Assembly: GCF_016860545.1 (NCBI RefSeq)
Contig: NZ_BNEB01000005.1
Span: forward strand, 1,364,001-1,428,000
Source of the DNA: Streptomyces asoensis
GTDB lineage: Bacteria; Actinomycetota; Actinomycetes; Streptomycetales; Streptomycetaceae
Length of the DNA stretch: 64,000 bases
Direction: 5' to 3'
In this document: positions 25,599 through 33,696 of the stretch, piece by piece
How the letters are laid out: each line of letters opens with the position of its first letter
How positions within the stretch are numbered: position 1 is the first letter of the stretch
Made by a program: the position numbers and the translations under genes
The notes under the pieces: model-generated
The model's input: only the letters and a program-made list of their open reading frames with translations
Databases searched by the model: none
Told to the model about the DNA's origin: nothing

Positions 25599-26939
25599 GT
25601 GTCCGTCCCCGCCGCACCTCCCGGCCAGCCGAGGAAAGCCGCCCTGGCTGCCTGGATCGGCAGCGCCCTGGAGTACTACGACTTCTTCATCTACGGCAGC
25701 GCGGCAGCCCTGATCTTCCCCGAGGTCTTCTTCGACGAGTCCGACCCGGCCACGGCGACCCTGCTGTCGCTGGCCACGTTCGGGGTCGCGTACGCGGCGC
25801 GTCCGGTCGGCGCGCTCTTCCTCGGGCACTTCGGCGACCGGGTGGGCCGCAAGAAGATCATGGTCTTCACGCTGATCCTGATGGGCGTGTCGACGTTCCT
25901 CATCGGCTGCCTGCCCACCCGCGCCCAGGTCGGCTCCCTCGCGCCGGTGCTCCTGGTGCTGTGCCGCGTCCTCCAGGGCATCTCCGCGGCCGGTGAGCAG
26001 GCGAGCGCCAACTCGATGACGCTGGAACACGCGCCGTCCGGGCGGCGGGGCTTCTTCACCAGCTTCACCCTCAGTGGCACCCAGGGCGGCCAGCTCCTCG
26101 CCACGCTCGTCTTCATCCCGATCGCGGCGCTCCCCGAGGACCAGCTGCTCTCCTGGGGCTGGCGCGTCCCGTTCTGGCTGAGCATCGCGGTCGCCGTCGT
26201 CGGCTACGTCATCCGCCGCAAGCTGGAGGAGACCCCGGCGTTCACCGCCCAGCAGGCCACCGGCGAGGTCGTCGCGCTGCCGCTGGCGGTGCTGCTGCGC
26301 GACCACTGGGCCGACGTGCTGCGGGTCGTCGCGGGCGCACTGGTCGCCTCCGTCAGCACCATCTTCACGGTGTGGGCGCTGGCCTACGCGACCGGTGACT
26401 CGGTCGGGATGAGCCGCACCTCCATGCTGTGGGTGGGTGCGCTGGCCAACGTGGTCGCACTGGCCGCCATCCCCGCGTGGGCGATGCTCTCCGACCGCGT
26501 CGGACGCCGTCCGGTGTACCTCGTCGGCGCGGCCGGCAGCGCGGTGATGATGTTCGCCTACCTGTGGGCGATCTCCACCGGCTCCTACCCGCTGGTCCTC
26601 GTGCTGGGGATCGTCACCTTCGGTGTCGTCTACAGCGCCGCGAACGGCGTGTGGCCCTCCTTCTACGGCGAGATGTTCTCCACCCGGGTGCGGCTGTCCG
26701 GCATGGCGATCGGCACCCAGATCGGCTTCGCGGTGGCCGGCTTCGCGGTCACCTTCGCCGCGCAGATCTCGGGTCCGGACGGCGACGGCTGGTCGGCGGT
26801 GGCCCTCTTCACCGCGGCGCTCTGCGTCCCGCCGGTGATCGCGGCCCTGTCGGCCCGGGAGACCGCGAAGATCCCGACCGAACGGCTCGGCGAGCGCGGT
26901 GCGCACGAGCGCGCACAGCCGGAGAAGGTCACGGCCTGA
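25599..26939 (+). CDS. MHS-family MFS transporter (probable shikimate/quinate uptake)
   Basis: The 446-residue membrane protein belongs to the metabolite:H+ symporter family. Diagnostic features are GSALEYYDFFIYGSAAAL in the first helix, the loop motif GHFGDRVGRKKIM, and RVLQGISAAGEQASA in helix 4. ShiA (shikimate) is in this family. The GTG start has GAAGGAG seven bases upstream. The shared operator element and the adjacent catabolic genes make shikimate or quinate the likely substrate. Confidence 0.87.
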   Translation: MSVPAAPPGQPRKAALAAWIGSALEYYDFFIYGSAAALIFPEVFFDESDPATATLLSLATFGVAYAARPVGALFLGHFGDRVGRKKIMVFTLILMGVSTFLIGCLPTRAQVGSLAPVLLVLCRVLQGISAAGEQASANSMTLEHAPSGRRGFFTSFTLSGTQGGQLLATLVFIPIAALPEDQLLSWGWRVPFWLSIAVAVVGYVIRRKLEETPAFTAQQATGEVVALPLAVLLRDHWADVLRVVAGALVASVSTIFTVWALAYATGDSVGMSRTSMLWVGALANVVALAAIPAWAMLSDRVGRRPVYLVGAAGSAVMMFAYLWAISTGSYPLVLVLGIVTFGVVYSAANGVWPSFYGEMFSTRVRLSGMAIGTQIGFAVAGFAVTFAAQISGPDGDGWSAVALFTAALCVPPVIAALSARETAKIPTERLGERGAHERAQPEKVTA

Positions 26940-26952
26940 CCCGGACCGCGAC

Positions 26953-26977
26953 ACCCCGTCGGGCCCCCCGGCGGGGT
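26953..26977. terminator. bidirectional terminator hairpin
   Basis: A 10-bp stem with one G-U pair (ACCCCGTCGG 26953-26962, paired with 26968-26977) and a 5-nt loop. It lies between the stops of the convergent transporter and TetR genes. Confidence 0.55.
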
Positions 26978-26996
26978 ACCGGCACACCGGTCCTGC

Positions 26997-27611
26997 TCAG
27001 CCTCCGCAGGGGTCTCCTTCCACGGCCGCGTCGAGCAAGGGGCCCAGCTCTGTCGCGACCGCGGTCAGGGCCCTCGCGTCCTGCTCCGCCCGGGCGATCA
27101 GGATGGCCCCCTCCAGGGAGCTGATCATGAGGGTGGCGAGCGAGCCGGCCCGCGCCGCGGGGACGCCCATGCCGGTCAGGGCCCCGGCGACCGGGGCGGT
27201 CCAGTCCGCGAACGCGGCGGCCGCGGCCCGGCGGGCGGCCTCGCCCGAGGCCGCGCGGTCGACGGTCGCCGCGGCCACGGGGCAGCCGGTGGCGAACCCG
27301 GCCGTCGCGTACTCGTCCGTCCACTGCGCCACCATCGCGGCGAAGAGCCCGGCCGGTGTGGGCTCGCCGGACTTCGACAGCTCCGCCAGGAAGCGCGCGA
27401 CGCGCCTGCCCGCGTAGCGGCCCGCCCAGGTGACGGCCTCGCCCACCAGCTGCTGCTTGCCGCCCGGGAAGTAGTGCTGGAGCGAGCCCCGGGGCGCCCC
27501 GGCGTGCGCGGCGACCTCCCGCATTCCGGTGGCGCCGACCCCGTCGCGCCGGATCAGCTGGGCCGCGCTGAAGACCATCCGCTCCCGCGGGCCGCGCTCG
27601 GGCACCGGCAT
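26997..27611 (-). CDS. TetR-family transcriptional regulator
   Basis: The 204-residue protein starts at an ATG with GGAGG six bases upstream; an in-frame extension to 27653 lacks a comparable site. The HTH region GVGATGMREVAAHAGAPRGSLQHYFPGGKQQLV resembles the LmrA/YxaF-type TetR group, whose C-terminal domain includes TGCPVAAATVDR, as seen here. It is divergent from the 3-hydroxyisobutyrate-dehydrogenase-like gene, with two identical-pattern palindromes between them. It is probably an autoregulated repressor of that gene. Confidence 0.86.
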   Translation of the reverse strand: MPVPERGPRERMVFSAAQLIRRDGVGATGMREVAAHAGAPRGSLQHYFPGGKQQLVGEAVTWAGRYAGRRVARFLAELSKSGEPTPAGLFAAMVAQWTDEYATAGFATGCPVAAATVDRAASGEAARRAAAAAFADWTAPVAGALTGMGVPAARAGSLATLMISSLEGAILIARAEQDARALTAVATELGPLLDAAVEGDPCGG

Positions 27612-27661
27612 GGCCGCCTCCTTCTCACCGCGCGTCGGGCCACTCCCCCGCACGGGATCCT

Positions 27662-27702
27662 ATGACCGCCGTCATGGACCTCGCTACTATGACCACCGTC
27701 AT
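27662..27702. promoter_or_regulatory. duplicated TetR operator
   Basis: Two palindromes with the pattern ATGAC-N4-GTCAT lie at 27662-27675 and 27689-27702, 27 bp apart. The second overlaps a good -10 (TACTAT, 27685-27690), and the first overlaps the matching -35 position. This is a classic layout for repression of the downstream gene by the divergent TetR protein. Confidence 0.65.
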
Positions 27703-27727
27703 GGAACCGAGCGGAAGGCGGCGCCCC

Positions 27728-28618
27728 GTGCAGGTCGGATTCATCGGTCTCGGCGTGATGGGCCGCCCCATGGCGCTGCGCCTGGCCCGCGCCGGGACGC
27801 CCCTGGTGGTGTGGAACCGCACGGCGGCCGCCGCCGAGGCCCTGAGGGAGGCGGGCGCCGACGTGGCGGCGGACGCCGCCGAGGTGTTCGCCCGCGCGGA
27901 CGTGGTCGTCCTCATGCTCGCCGACGGGTCCGCCGTCGACGCCGTCCTCGGCCGCGGCACCCCCGGCTTCGGCGCGCGCGTGGCCGGGCGGACCGTCGTC
28001 ACCATGGGCACGACCTCGCCCGAGTACTCACGAGGACTGGAGGCGGACGTACGCGAGGCGGGCGGGCGGTACGTCGAGGCGCCCGTCTCCGGCTCGCGCG
28101 TCCCGGCCGAGCAGGGGCGGCTGGTGGCGATGCTGGCCGGGGACGACGAGGCCGTGGACACCGTGCGGCCCTTGCTCGCGCCGTTGTGCCATGAGACGTT
28201 CCGCTGCGGACCGGCGCCCGGGGCGCTGTTCATGAAACTCGCGGTGAACCTGTTCCTGATCACCCAGGTCACCGGCCTCACCGAGGCGTTCCACTTCGCC
28301 GAGCGGCAGGGGCTGGACCGGGGGCTGTTCCTGGACGTCGTGGCGGCCGGGCCGCTGTCGAGCGGGGTCTCGCGCATGAAGGCGCCCAAGCTGCTGGCGG
28401 GCGACTTCGCGGTGCAGGCCGCGGCGCTGGACGTCCTGAAGAACAACCGCCTGATCGCCGGTGCCGCACGCGCGTCGGGACTGGCGTCCCCGCTGCTCGA
28501 CACCTGTCACGCCCTGTTCGAGGAGACCGTGGCGCTGGGCCACGGGAGCGCGGACATGGTCGCCGTACTGCACGCCCTGCGGGCGCGCAGCGACGAGGGC
28601 GACGGGCCCGCGCGCTAG
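27728..28618 (+). CDS. 3-hydroxyisobutyrate dehydrogenase-like NAD(P) oxidoreductase
   Basis: The 296-residue protein of the beta-hydroxyacid dehydrogenase family starts VQVGFIGLGVMGRPMALRLARAG (Rossmann motif). It has the substrate-binding PVSGSRVPAEQGRL and the catalytic lysine region GALFMKLAVNLFLITQVTGL. I place the start at GTG 27728 (GGAAGG nine bases upstream). The 22 in-frame codons before it are the operator pair and promoter, not protein. Family members oxidise or reduce small beta-hydroxy acids such as tartronate semialdehyde or succinic semialdehyde; the substrate here is open. Its stop overlaps the convergent PPOX gene by 4 bp. Confidence 0.84.
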   Translation: MQVGFIGLGVMGRPMALRLARAGTPLVVWNRTAAAAEALREAGADVAADAAEVFARADVVVLMLADGSAVDAVLGRGTPGFGARVAGRTVVTMGTTSPEYSRGLEADVREAGGRYVEAPVSGSRVPAEQGRLVAMLAGDDEAVDTVRPLLAPLCHETFRCGPAPGALFMKLAVNLFLITQVTGLTEAFHFAERQGLDRGLFLDVVAAGPLSSGVSRMKAPKLLAGDFAVQAAALDVLKNNRLIAGAARASGLASPLLDTCHALFEETVALGHGSADMVAVLHALRARSDEGDGPAR

Positions 28619-29064
28619 GGGCCGTCGGCTCCCGCGGGGATGCCGTACGCCCGTTCCACCCGCAGGCGCAGCACCAGGCGGCGGTCGCGGACCATGGCGG
28701 CGCGGTAGTCGTCCCAGTCGGGGTGCTCGCCCTGGACGTCACGGTAGAGCCGGACCAGTTCCTCGACGGTGCTGTCGTAGGGGTCCTGTGCGACGGGCGT
28801 GAGGTCGGCGGTGGCCTCGACGACCGTGTAGGCGCGGTGCCCGGGGACCGTCACGTGGTACGAGGCCCGGGGGTCGCGGCGCAGGTTGCGGGTCTTGGCG
28901 CGGTCGTCGGTCACGGAGATCCGGATGACGCCCTCGTCCGGGTGGTAGTGGTGGCTGACGTTCGACAGCTGGGGGCGTCCGTCGCGCTTGAGGGTGACCA
29001 GCACCCCGTCGCGCCCCTCGGAGAGCAGTGCGAGCAGCGCGTTGCGCGTCCTGTCCTGAGTCAT
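28615..29064 (-). CDS. PPOX-class F420-dependent oxidoreductase
   Basis: A 149-residue split-barrel flavin-fold protein, starting at the ATG of MTQDRTRNALLALL. LSEGRDGVLVTLKRDGRPQLSNVSHHY and ISVTDDRAKTRNLRRDPRASYHV are typical of the F420-using PPOX-class (FDOR-B) family in actinobacteria. Such proteins reduce assorted small molecules or simply bind F420 or heme. Its neighbours give no specific clue. An ATG at 29109 would lengthen it by 15 unconserved residues. Confidence 0.82.
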   Translation of the reverse strand: MTQDRTRNALLALLSEGRDGVLVTLKRDGRPQLSNVSHHYHPDEGVIRISVTDDRAKTRNLRRDPRASYHVTVPGHRAYTVVEATADLTPVAQDPYDSTVEELVRLYRDVQGEHPDWDDYRAAMVRDRRLVLRLRVERAYGIPAGADGP

Positions 29065-29135
29065 GCCCGTCACAACCGGCGCCGCCCCGGGGCGCATTCC
29101 CGCCGACACACTCCCCCGGACTCCCGCGACCGCGA

Positions 29136-29173
29136 GTAGACACTGTCTACGACGCCTGGTAGACAGTGTCTAT
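29136..29173. promoter_or_regulatory. duplicated palindromic operator over the tetR start
   Basis: GTAGACACTGTCTAC (29136-29150) is a perfect palindrome around a central C. A second copy, GTAGACAGTGTCTAT (29159-29173), differs by one arm base. The centres are 23 bp apart. The second copy overlaps the ATG of the TetR gene, which points to autorepression of a tetR-MFS operon. Confidence 0.7.
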
Positions 29174-29810
29174 GAGCGACTCCGTGAGTCCTGAGGAACC
29201 CGAGAAGCCCGCACCGGAAAGCACCGGCGCCGGGAAGGCCGACCCCGACCTGCGCACGCGTCTCGTCGACGTCGGCGTGGACCTGCTGGCCCGGGAGGGT
29301 GCCGGGGCGCTCACCCTGCGGGAGATCGCCCGCCGGGCCGGCGTCTCGCACGGCGCGCCCCGCCGCTACTTCCCCACCCACCTGGAGCTGCTGTCGGCCA
29401 TCGCCCAGCGCGGCTTCGCCCGGTTGGGCGCCCGGGTGGCGGCGACCGCCGGCGCGGACACCGCGGGGCCCCGCGCCCGGCTCGACGAACTGGCCGCCTG
29501 TTATCTGGACTTCGCCGCGGACAACGCGGGGATGTACGAGCTGATGTTCCGTCATGACCTGCTGGAGAGCGGTCATCTGCGGCTGCGCGACACCAGTCTT
29601 CCGCTGTTCGGCGTCCTGGTGGACCTGGTCGGCCGGGTCCGGCCCGGCTGTGACGCCCGGACGGTCGCGGGCGCCCTGTGGGCGAACCTGCACGGCATCG
29701 TCCAGCTCCGGCGCTGGGGCAGCCTGCAACTCGCTACGGGGTCGGACGACCTCGCGCCCCTTCTGCGGACGGCCCTGGACGCCCACCTCGGACCCGGGAC
29801 CGGCCGGTGA
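29172..29810 (+). CDS. TetR-family regulator of the adjacent MFS exporter
   Basis: A 212-residue TetR protein with an extended N-terminus, then LRTRLVDVGVDLLAREGAGALTLREIARRAGVSHGAPRRYFP as HTH. The ATG lies within the second operator copy and has no Shine-Dalgarno sequence, so a leaderless message is likely; a GTG six bases earlier is an alternative. The stop overlaps the MFS GTG start (GTGA). This is the usual self-regulated drug-efflux pair. Confidence 0.84.
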   Translation: MSDSVSPEEPEKPAPESTGAGKADPDLRTRLVDVGVDLLAREGAGALTLREIARRAGVSHGAPRRYFPTHLELLSAIAQRGFARLGARVAATAGADTAGPRARLDELAACYLDFAADNAGMYELMFRHDLLESGHLRLRDTSLPLFGVLVDLVGRVRPGCDARTVAGALWANLHGIVQLRRWGSLQLATGSDDLAPLLRTALDAHLGPGTGR

Positions 29811-31222
29811 GGCGGTCCGCGCGCACGCCGCCGCTGACCCTGGCGAGCAGCGCGGCCGGTGCGATGGTGGTCGCCCTCGACGGCACCGTGCTCACGGTCG
29901 CCCAGCCCGCCCTGCGCCGCGACCTGCACGCCGGATTCGACGAGGTCCAGTGGACCAGTACGGGGTATCTCGTCGCGGTGGCGGGCCTGTTGGTGTTCGC
30001 CGGGCGGCTCGGGGACCGCTACGGTCACCGCCGGACCTTCGCGCTGGGCATGATCGGCTTCGGCGTCACCTCGGCGGGTGTCGCGCTCGCGCCCGGCATC
30101 GGCTGGGTGATCGCCCTGCGGATCGCGCAGGGCGTGTGCGGCGCGCTGCTGCAACCGGCCACCCTGGGCATGCTGCGCGCCGCCTGTCCGCCCGAGCGGC
30201 TGCGGACGGCGATCGCCGTGCGCACCGCCTGCATCGGCGTGGCCGCAGCGGCCGGACCGGTGCTGGGCGGGGCGCTGACCACGCAGTTCGGCTGGCGGTC
30301 CGTCTTCCTCCTCAACATCGTGCCGACGCTGCTGTTCGGCGTCCTGGCCCTCACCGTCCGCGACGCCCCGCGTCCGCCCGCCGAGGTCCCGCTCGACGTG
30401 CCGGGCGCCCTGCTGCTCGCCGCCGGCCTGGCCTGTCTGGTGCACACGCTCGTCACCCTCCCCGGCATCACCTGGTCGGCGCCGGTCGCCGTCCTCGCCG
30501 GAGCCGCCTTCGTACGGCACGAGCGCCGCACCGGTGCGCCGCTCCTGCCGCCGGACGTCGTGGGTTCGCGGGCGGTGGGCGGGGCGCTCGGCGTGCTCGT
30601 GACCGCGTCCGCCGCCCTCAACGGCGGGCTGCTGGCCTGCGTCTACGTCCTCCAGGACGAGCAGGGGCTGACGCCGTTGCGCAGCGCGCTGCTCGCTCTG
30701 CCGCTGGCCGTGCTGCTGGTGGCCGCTGCGCCCGTGTCCGCCGTCCTGCTGCGCCGCCGCGGGGCGCGTGTCACGGTCACCGCGGCGATGGGCGTCCTGG
30801 CCGCCGGGCTCTTGGCGCTGGCCGCCGTGTCGGGGCCGGTGGCGGTCGGCGCCGGATTCGCGCTCGTGGGCGCCGGATTCGGCACGGTGATGGTCGCCGC
30901 GACCCATGTCGTCGTGCGGTGGTCCCCCGCGGAGTCGGCGGGGGTGGCGGGCGGGTTGCAGCAGACCGCGATGAACGTCGGGCCGGTGCTGGGCGTGGCC
31001 TCGGCGACCGTGCTCATGGGCTTCGGCGCGGCCCGCTCGCCGCTCGTGCTGCTGGCCTTCGTGGTGGCCGCGGCACTGCCGCTCGGCCGGGCGCTGCCGG
31101 GGCGGCCGGCTCCCGTCCGGCCGGACGCGGCCGGGCCGGGTGCGGGGAGCGACGCAACGCACACCGATCTTGACGCCGAAAGGGGTCCGCACACGCGTTC
31201 CCTGCGCGACCATGAGGTCTGA
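29807..31222 (+). CDS. MFS drug exporter (DHA2/EmrB-like)
   Basis: The 471-residue membrane protein starts at a GTG that overlaps the tetR stop. Family motifs include VVALDGTVLTVAQPALRRDL in helix 1, GRLGDRYGHRRTFALG in the first cytoplasmic loop, RIAQGVCGALLQPATLGML and the antiporter motif C-like GPVLGGALTTQFGWRSVF. About 12-14 helices are visible. It probably exports a toxic compound that also releases the TetR repressor. The substrate is unknown. Confidence 0.87.
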   Translation: MRRSARTPPLTLASSAAGAMVVALDGTVLTVAQPALRRDLHAGFDEVQWTSTGYLVAVAGLLVFAGRLGDRYGHRRTFALGMIGFGVTSAGVALAPGIGWVIALRIAQGVCGALLQPATLGMLRAACPPERLRTAIAVRTACIGVAAAAGPVLGGALTTQFGWRSVFLLNIVPTLLFGVLALTVRDAPRPPAEVPLDVPGALLLAAGLACLVHTLVTLPGITWSAPVAVLAGAAFVRHERRTGAPLLPPDVVGSRAVGGALGVLVTASAALNGGLLACVYVLQDEQGLTPLRSALLALPLAVLLVAAAPVSAVLLRRRGARVTVTAAMGVLAAGLLALAAVSGPVAVGAGFALVGAGFGTVMVAATHVVVRWSPAESAGVAGGLQQTAMNVGPVLGVASATVLMGFGAARSPLVLLAFVVAAALPLGRALPGRPAPVRPDAAGPGAGSDATHTDLDAERGPHTRSLRDHEV

Positions 31223-31280
31223 GGTCGTCCGGGCGGGGTAGGCCCGGACCGCACCTTGAACGAGCGCACCGGAGGATGAG

Positions 31281-32510
31281 ATGGCACTGCTGCGGCAAGA
31301 GGTCGACCCGGGCGAGGCCGGGCTGGACGCGAAGGCGCTGGACCGTCTCGACCAGCATGTCGCCCACCTCGTCGACGAGGGACGCCTGCCCGGGTTCCTG
31401 GTGGCCGTCTCGCGCGGCGGCCGGGTCGCCCACCTCACCACGCACGGGCACCGCGACATCGCCGCCGGGCTGCCCGTCGAGGCCGACACCCTGTACCGGA
31501 TCTACTCGATGACCAAGCCGGTCACCTCGGTCGCCGCGCTGATACTGGTGGAGGAAGGCGCACTGGGCCTGGACGACCCCGTCGCCGACCACCTCCCGGA
31601 GTTCGCCGAGCAGCGTGTGCACACGGGCGGTCCGGGCGGCGGACCTTCCACCCGCCCGGTGCGCCGGCCGCTGCTCGTGAGACACCTGATGACCCACACC
31701 GCCGGGCTGACCTTCGCCTTCTACCACTGCCACCCCGTGGACGCGCTGTACCGCGAGGCGGGACTGGAGTCGGCGGTGCTGCCGGGCTCCGACCTGGCCG
31801 GCACCGTGGCGGCGTACGCGCGGCTGCCGCTCCAGTTCGAGCCGGGCACGCAGTGGAACTACTCGGTGGCCACCAATGTCCTCGGCCGGATCATCGAGGT
31901 GGTGTCCGGCCGGCCGCTGGACGAGTTCGTCACCGACCGGATCCTGCGCCCGCTCGGCATGCGGGACGCGGGCTTCCAGGTCACCGACGAACAGGCCGGA
32001 CGGCTCGCGGAGTTGTACGGCGACACCGACGCCGGCGGCATCGAGCCGATCCCCGGGCTGCCGCTGCGCGGCCGTCCGCGGTTCCTGTCGGGCAGCGGCG
32101 GCATGGTCGCGACGGCGTACGACGTGCACCGGTTCAGCGAACTGCTGCGGCGCCGCGGCGAACTCGACGGCGTCAGGCTGCTGGCGCCCGCCACGGTCGA
32201 CCTGATGACCCGCAACCATCTCCCCGGCGGCGTCGACCTGCGCACCTTCGGCAGCCGCCCGGCCCACGACGAGCCGGGCAACGACGGCGTCGGCTTCGGC
32301 CTCGGGGTCTCCGTCGTCATCGACCCGAGCCGCACCCAGGCGCCCACCGGCCTGGGCACCTACGGCTGGAGCGGGGTCGCCACGACGACGTTCTGGGTCG
32401 ATCCGAGCCGTGATCTGAGCGTCCAGTTCCTGACCCAGCTGCGGCCCCGCAAGTCCCTGAAGCTCTACCCCGAGCTCAAGCGGCTCGTCCACGAGGCCGT
32501 TGTCGACTGA
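31281..32510 (+). CDS. serine hydrolase, class C beta-lactamase/esterase family
   Basis: A 409-residue cytoplasmic-looking protein (no signal peptide). The nucleophile motif SxxK is SMTK at residues 76-79; a Tyr motif follows in QWNYSVATNVLG, and GYGWSG-like TYGWSGVATTTFW near the C-terminus stands in for the KTG box. These match the EstB-type esterases. It would hydrolyse esters or beta-lactam-like amides. A strong site (GGAGGATGAG) precedes the ATG. It stands alone on this strand, convergent with the saccharopine-type operon. Confidence 0.86.
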   Translation: MALLRQEVDPGEAGLDAKALDRLDQHVAHLVDEGRLPGFLVAVSRGGRVAHLTTHGHRDIAAGLPVEADTLYRIYSMTKPVTSVAALILVEEGALGLDDPVADHLPEFAEQRVHTGGPGGGPSTRPVRRPLLVRHLMTHTAGLTFAFYHCHPVDALYREAGLESAVLPGSDLAGTVAAYARLPLQFEPGTQWNYSVATNVLGRIIEVVSGRPLDEFVTDRILRPLGMRDAGFQVTDEQAGRLAELYGDTDAGGIEPIPGLPLRGRPRFLSGSGGMVATAYDVHRFSELLRRRGELDGVRLLAPATVDLMTRNHLPGGVDLRTFGSRPAHDEPGNDGVGFGLGVSVVIDPSRTQAPTGLGTYGWSGVATTTFWVDPSRDLSVQFLTQLRPRKSLKLYPELKRLVHEAVVD

Positions 32511-32517
32511 CGTCCCG

Positions 32518-33696
32518 TCACCCGCCCTCCCTGAAGGCGAACTCAAGTCCGTCGTCGGTGAGTTCGCGCAGCCACTGCTCGGAGCGCGCCGCCGTCCCGG
32601 CGGCCCGGCTCAGTCCCGGCGGCAGCGAGCCGTCCAGGATGTGCCGTACGCCCAGGGCGAGCGGCCGCGAGACACAGCGCGCCATCGCGCTCTCCTCCTC
32701 GTCGCCCACCAGGTCCAGGAGGTAGCTGCCGGCCCACGCGGCACCCTCGCCGCCGGCGTCCCCGCGGGCGCCGGGCGGGTGGACCTCCAGTGACACGGCG
32801 AGGACCACACGGTCGCGGTCGTCCGGCGTGGTGGGGTGGGCCGCCGCCAGCTCCCGGGCCAGTGCGGCGATCGCGGCGTCGTCGCCCTGCCTCACCTGCG
32901 CGAAGACGGCGTCCCAGGCCCGCAGCCAGCCGTCCAGGCGCAGGGTGCCGCGCACGAAGGTCAGCGGCCGCCAGGCGTCCGGCAGCCCGTACTGCCGGAC
33001 GAAGGGGACGCTGTCGCGGTTGGGGTAGACCTCGAAGTCCTCGCCGTCCAGGCGGTGCCCGCGCGTCGCCTCCCAGGGCCGCTCGGCGACGGCCTCGGCG
33101 CCGTCCTCGATGTAACGCGCGGGAGAGCGCAGGGCGTTGAGGACGCCGAGAGGGGCCCAGCTGAAGCGGTAGCGGAAGTCGTCGGGGATCGCGGGGACGC
33201 CTCCGCAGTACGAGGTGAAGCGGTACGAGGCAGCCGTGTCGTCGCCGATCGCCGCCCGGGCGCGGCCCACCAGGCTGTGCGCGAACAGGTGGTCGACGCC
33301 CGGGTCGAGGCCGGCCTCGGTGAGCACGACGATCCCCGCCCCGGTGGCGGCGGGCACCTGCTCCAGCACCGCGTCGGAGACGTAGCTGGAGCACGCGAAG
33401 TGGGCCCGCCGGGCGACGCAGGCGGCCAGCAGCCCCGCGTGCTCGGGAGCGGGCAGCATCGACACCACGACGTCCCCCGGGGCCAGCCGGGCCGTGAGCG
33501 CGTCGAGGGTGTACGCGCACGGCTCGGCACGTCCGGTCAGTCCCAGCCGGTCCAGCGCCCCGGCCGCCCGCTCCGCCGTGCGGTGCCACAGCCGTACGCC
33601 GTCGGTGTGCTCGCACAGGGCGGCCAGGCCGCTGCCGGTGGAGAGCCCGGCGCCGACCCAGTGGACGGTGCCGGTCGGTGCGGCCGGTTCAGTCAC
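32518..33696 (-). CDS. saccharopine dehydrogenase-like protein (LYS9/LKR-SDH type)
   Basis: The 392-residue protein begins with a Rossmann segment (VHWVGAGLSTGSGL). It has the family segments DVVVSMLPAPEHAGLLAACV, HFACSSYVSDAVL, LTEAGLDPGVDHLFAHSLV and FTSYCGGVPAIPDDFRYRFSW, all typical of the glutamate-forming saccharopine dehydrogenase group. It overlaps the LYS1-type gene by 8 bp in a three-gene operon. One reading is lysine degradation through saccharopine to aminoadipate semialdehyde; another is opine-like chemistry on a different amino acid. Confidence 0.83.
   Translation of the reverse strand: MTEPAAPTGTVHWVGAGLSTGSGLAALCEHTDGVRLWHRTAERAAGALDRLGLTGRAEPCAYTLDALTARLAPGDVVVSMLPAPEHAGLLAACVARRAHFACSSYVSDAVLEQVPAATGAGIVVLTEAGLDPGVDHLFAHSLVGRARAAIGDDTAASYRFTSYCGGVPAIPDDFRYRFSWAPLGVLNALRSPARYIEDGAEAVAERPWEATRGHRLDGEDFEVYPNRDSVPFVRQYGLPDAWRPLTFVRGTLRLDGWLRAWDAVFAQVRQGDDAAIAALARELAAAHPTTPDDRDRVVLAVSLEVHPPGARGDAGGEGAAWAGSYLLDLVGDEEESAMARCVSRPLALGVRHILDGSLPPGLSRAAGTAARSEQWLRELTDDGLEFAFREGG

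Noticed and set aside
27662..27727. N-terminal extension of the 3-hydroxyisobutyrate dehydrogenase-like protein
   Set aside because: The DNA is two palindromic operators and a -10 element; family members begin at the Rossmann motif encoded from 27728.
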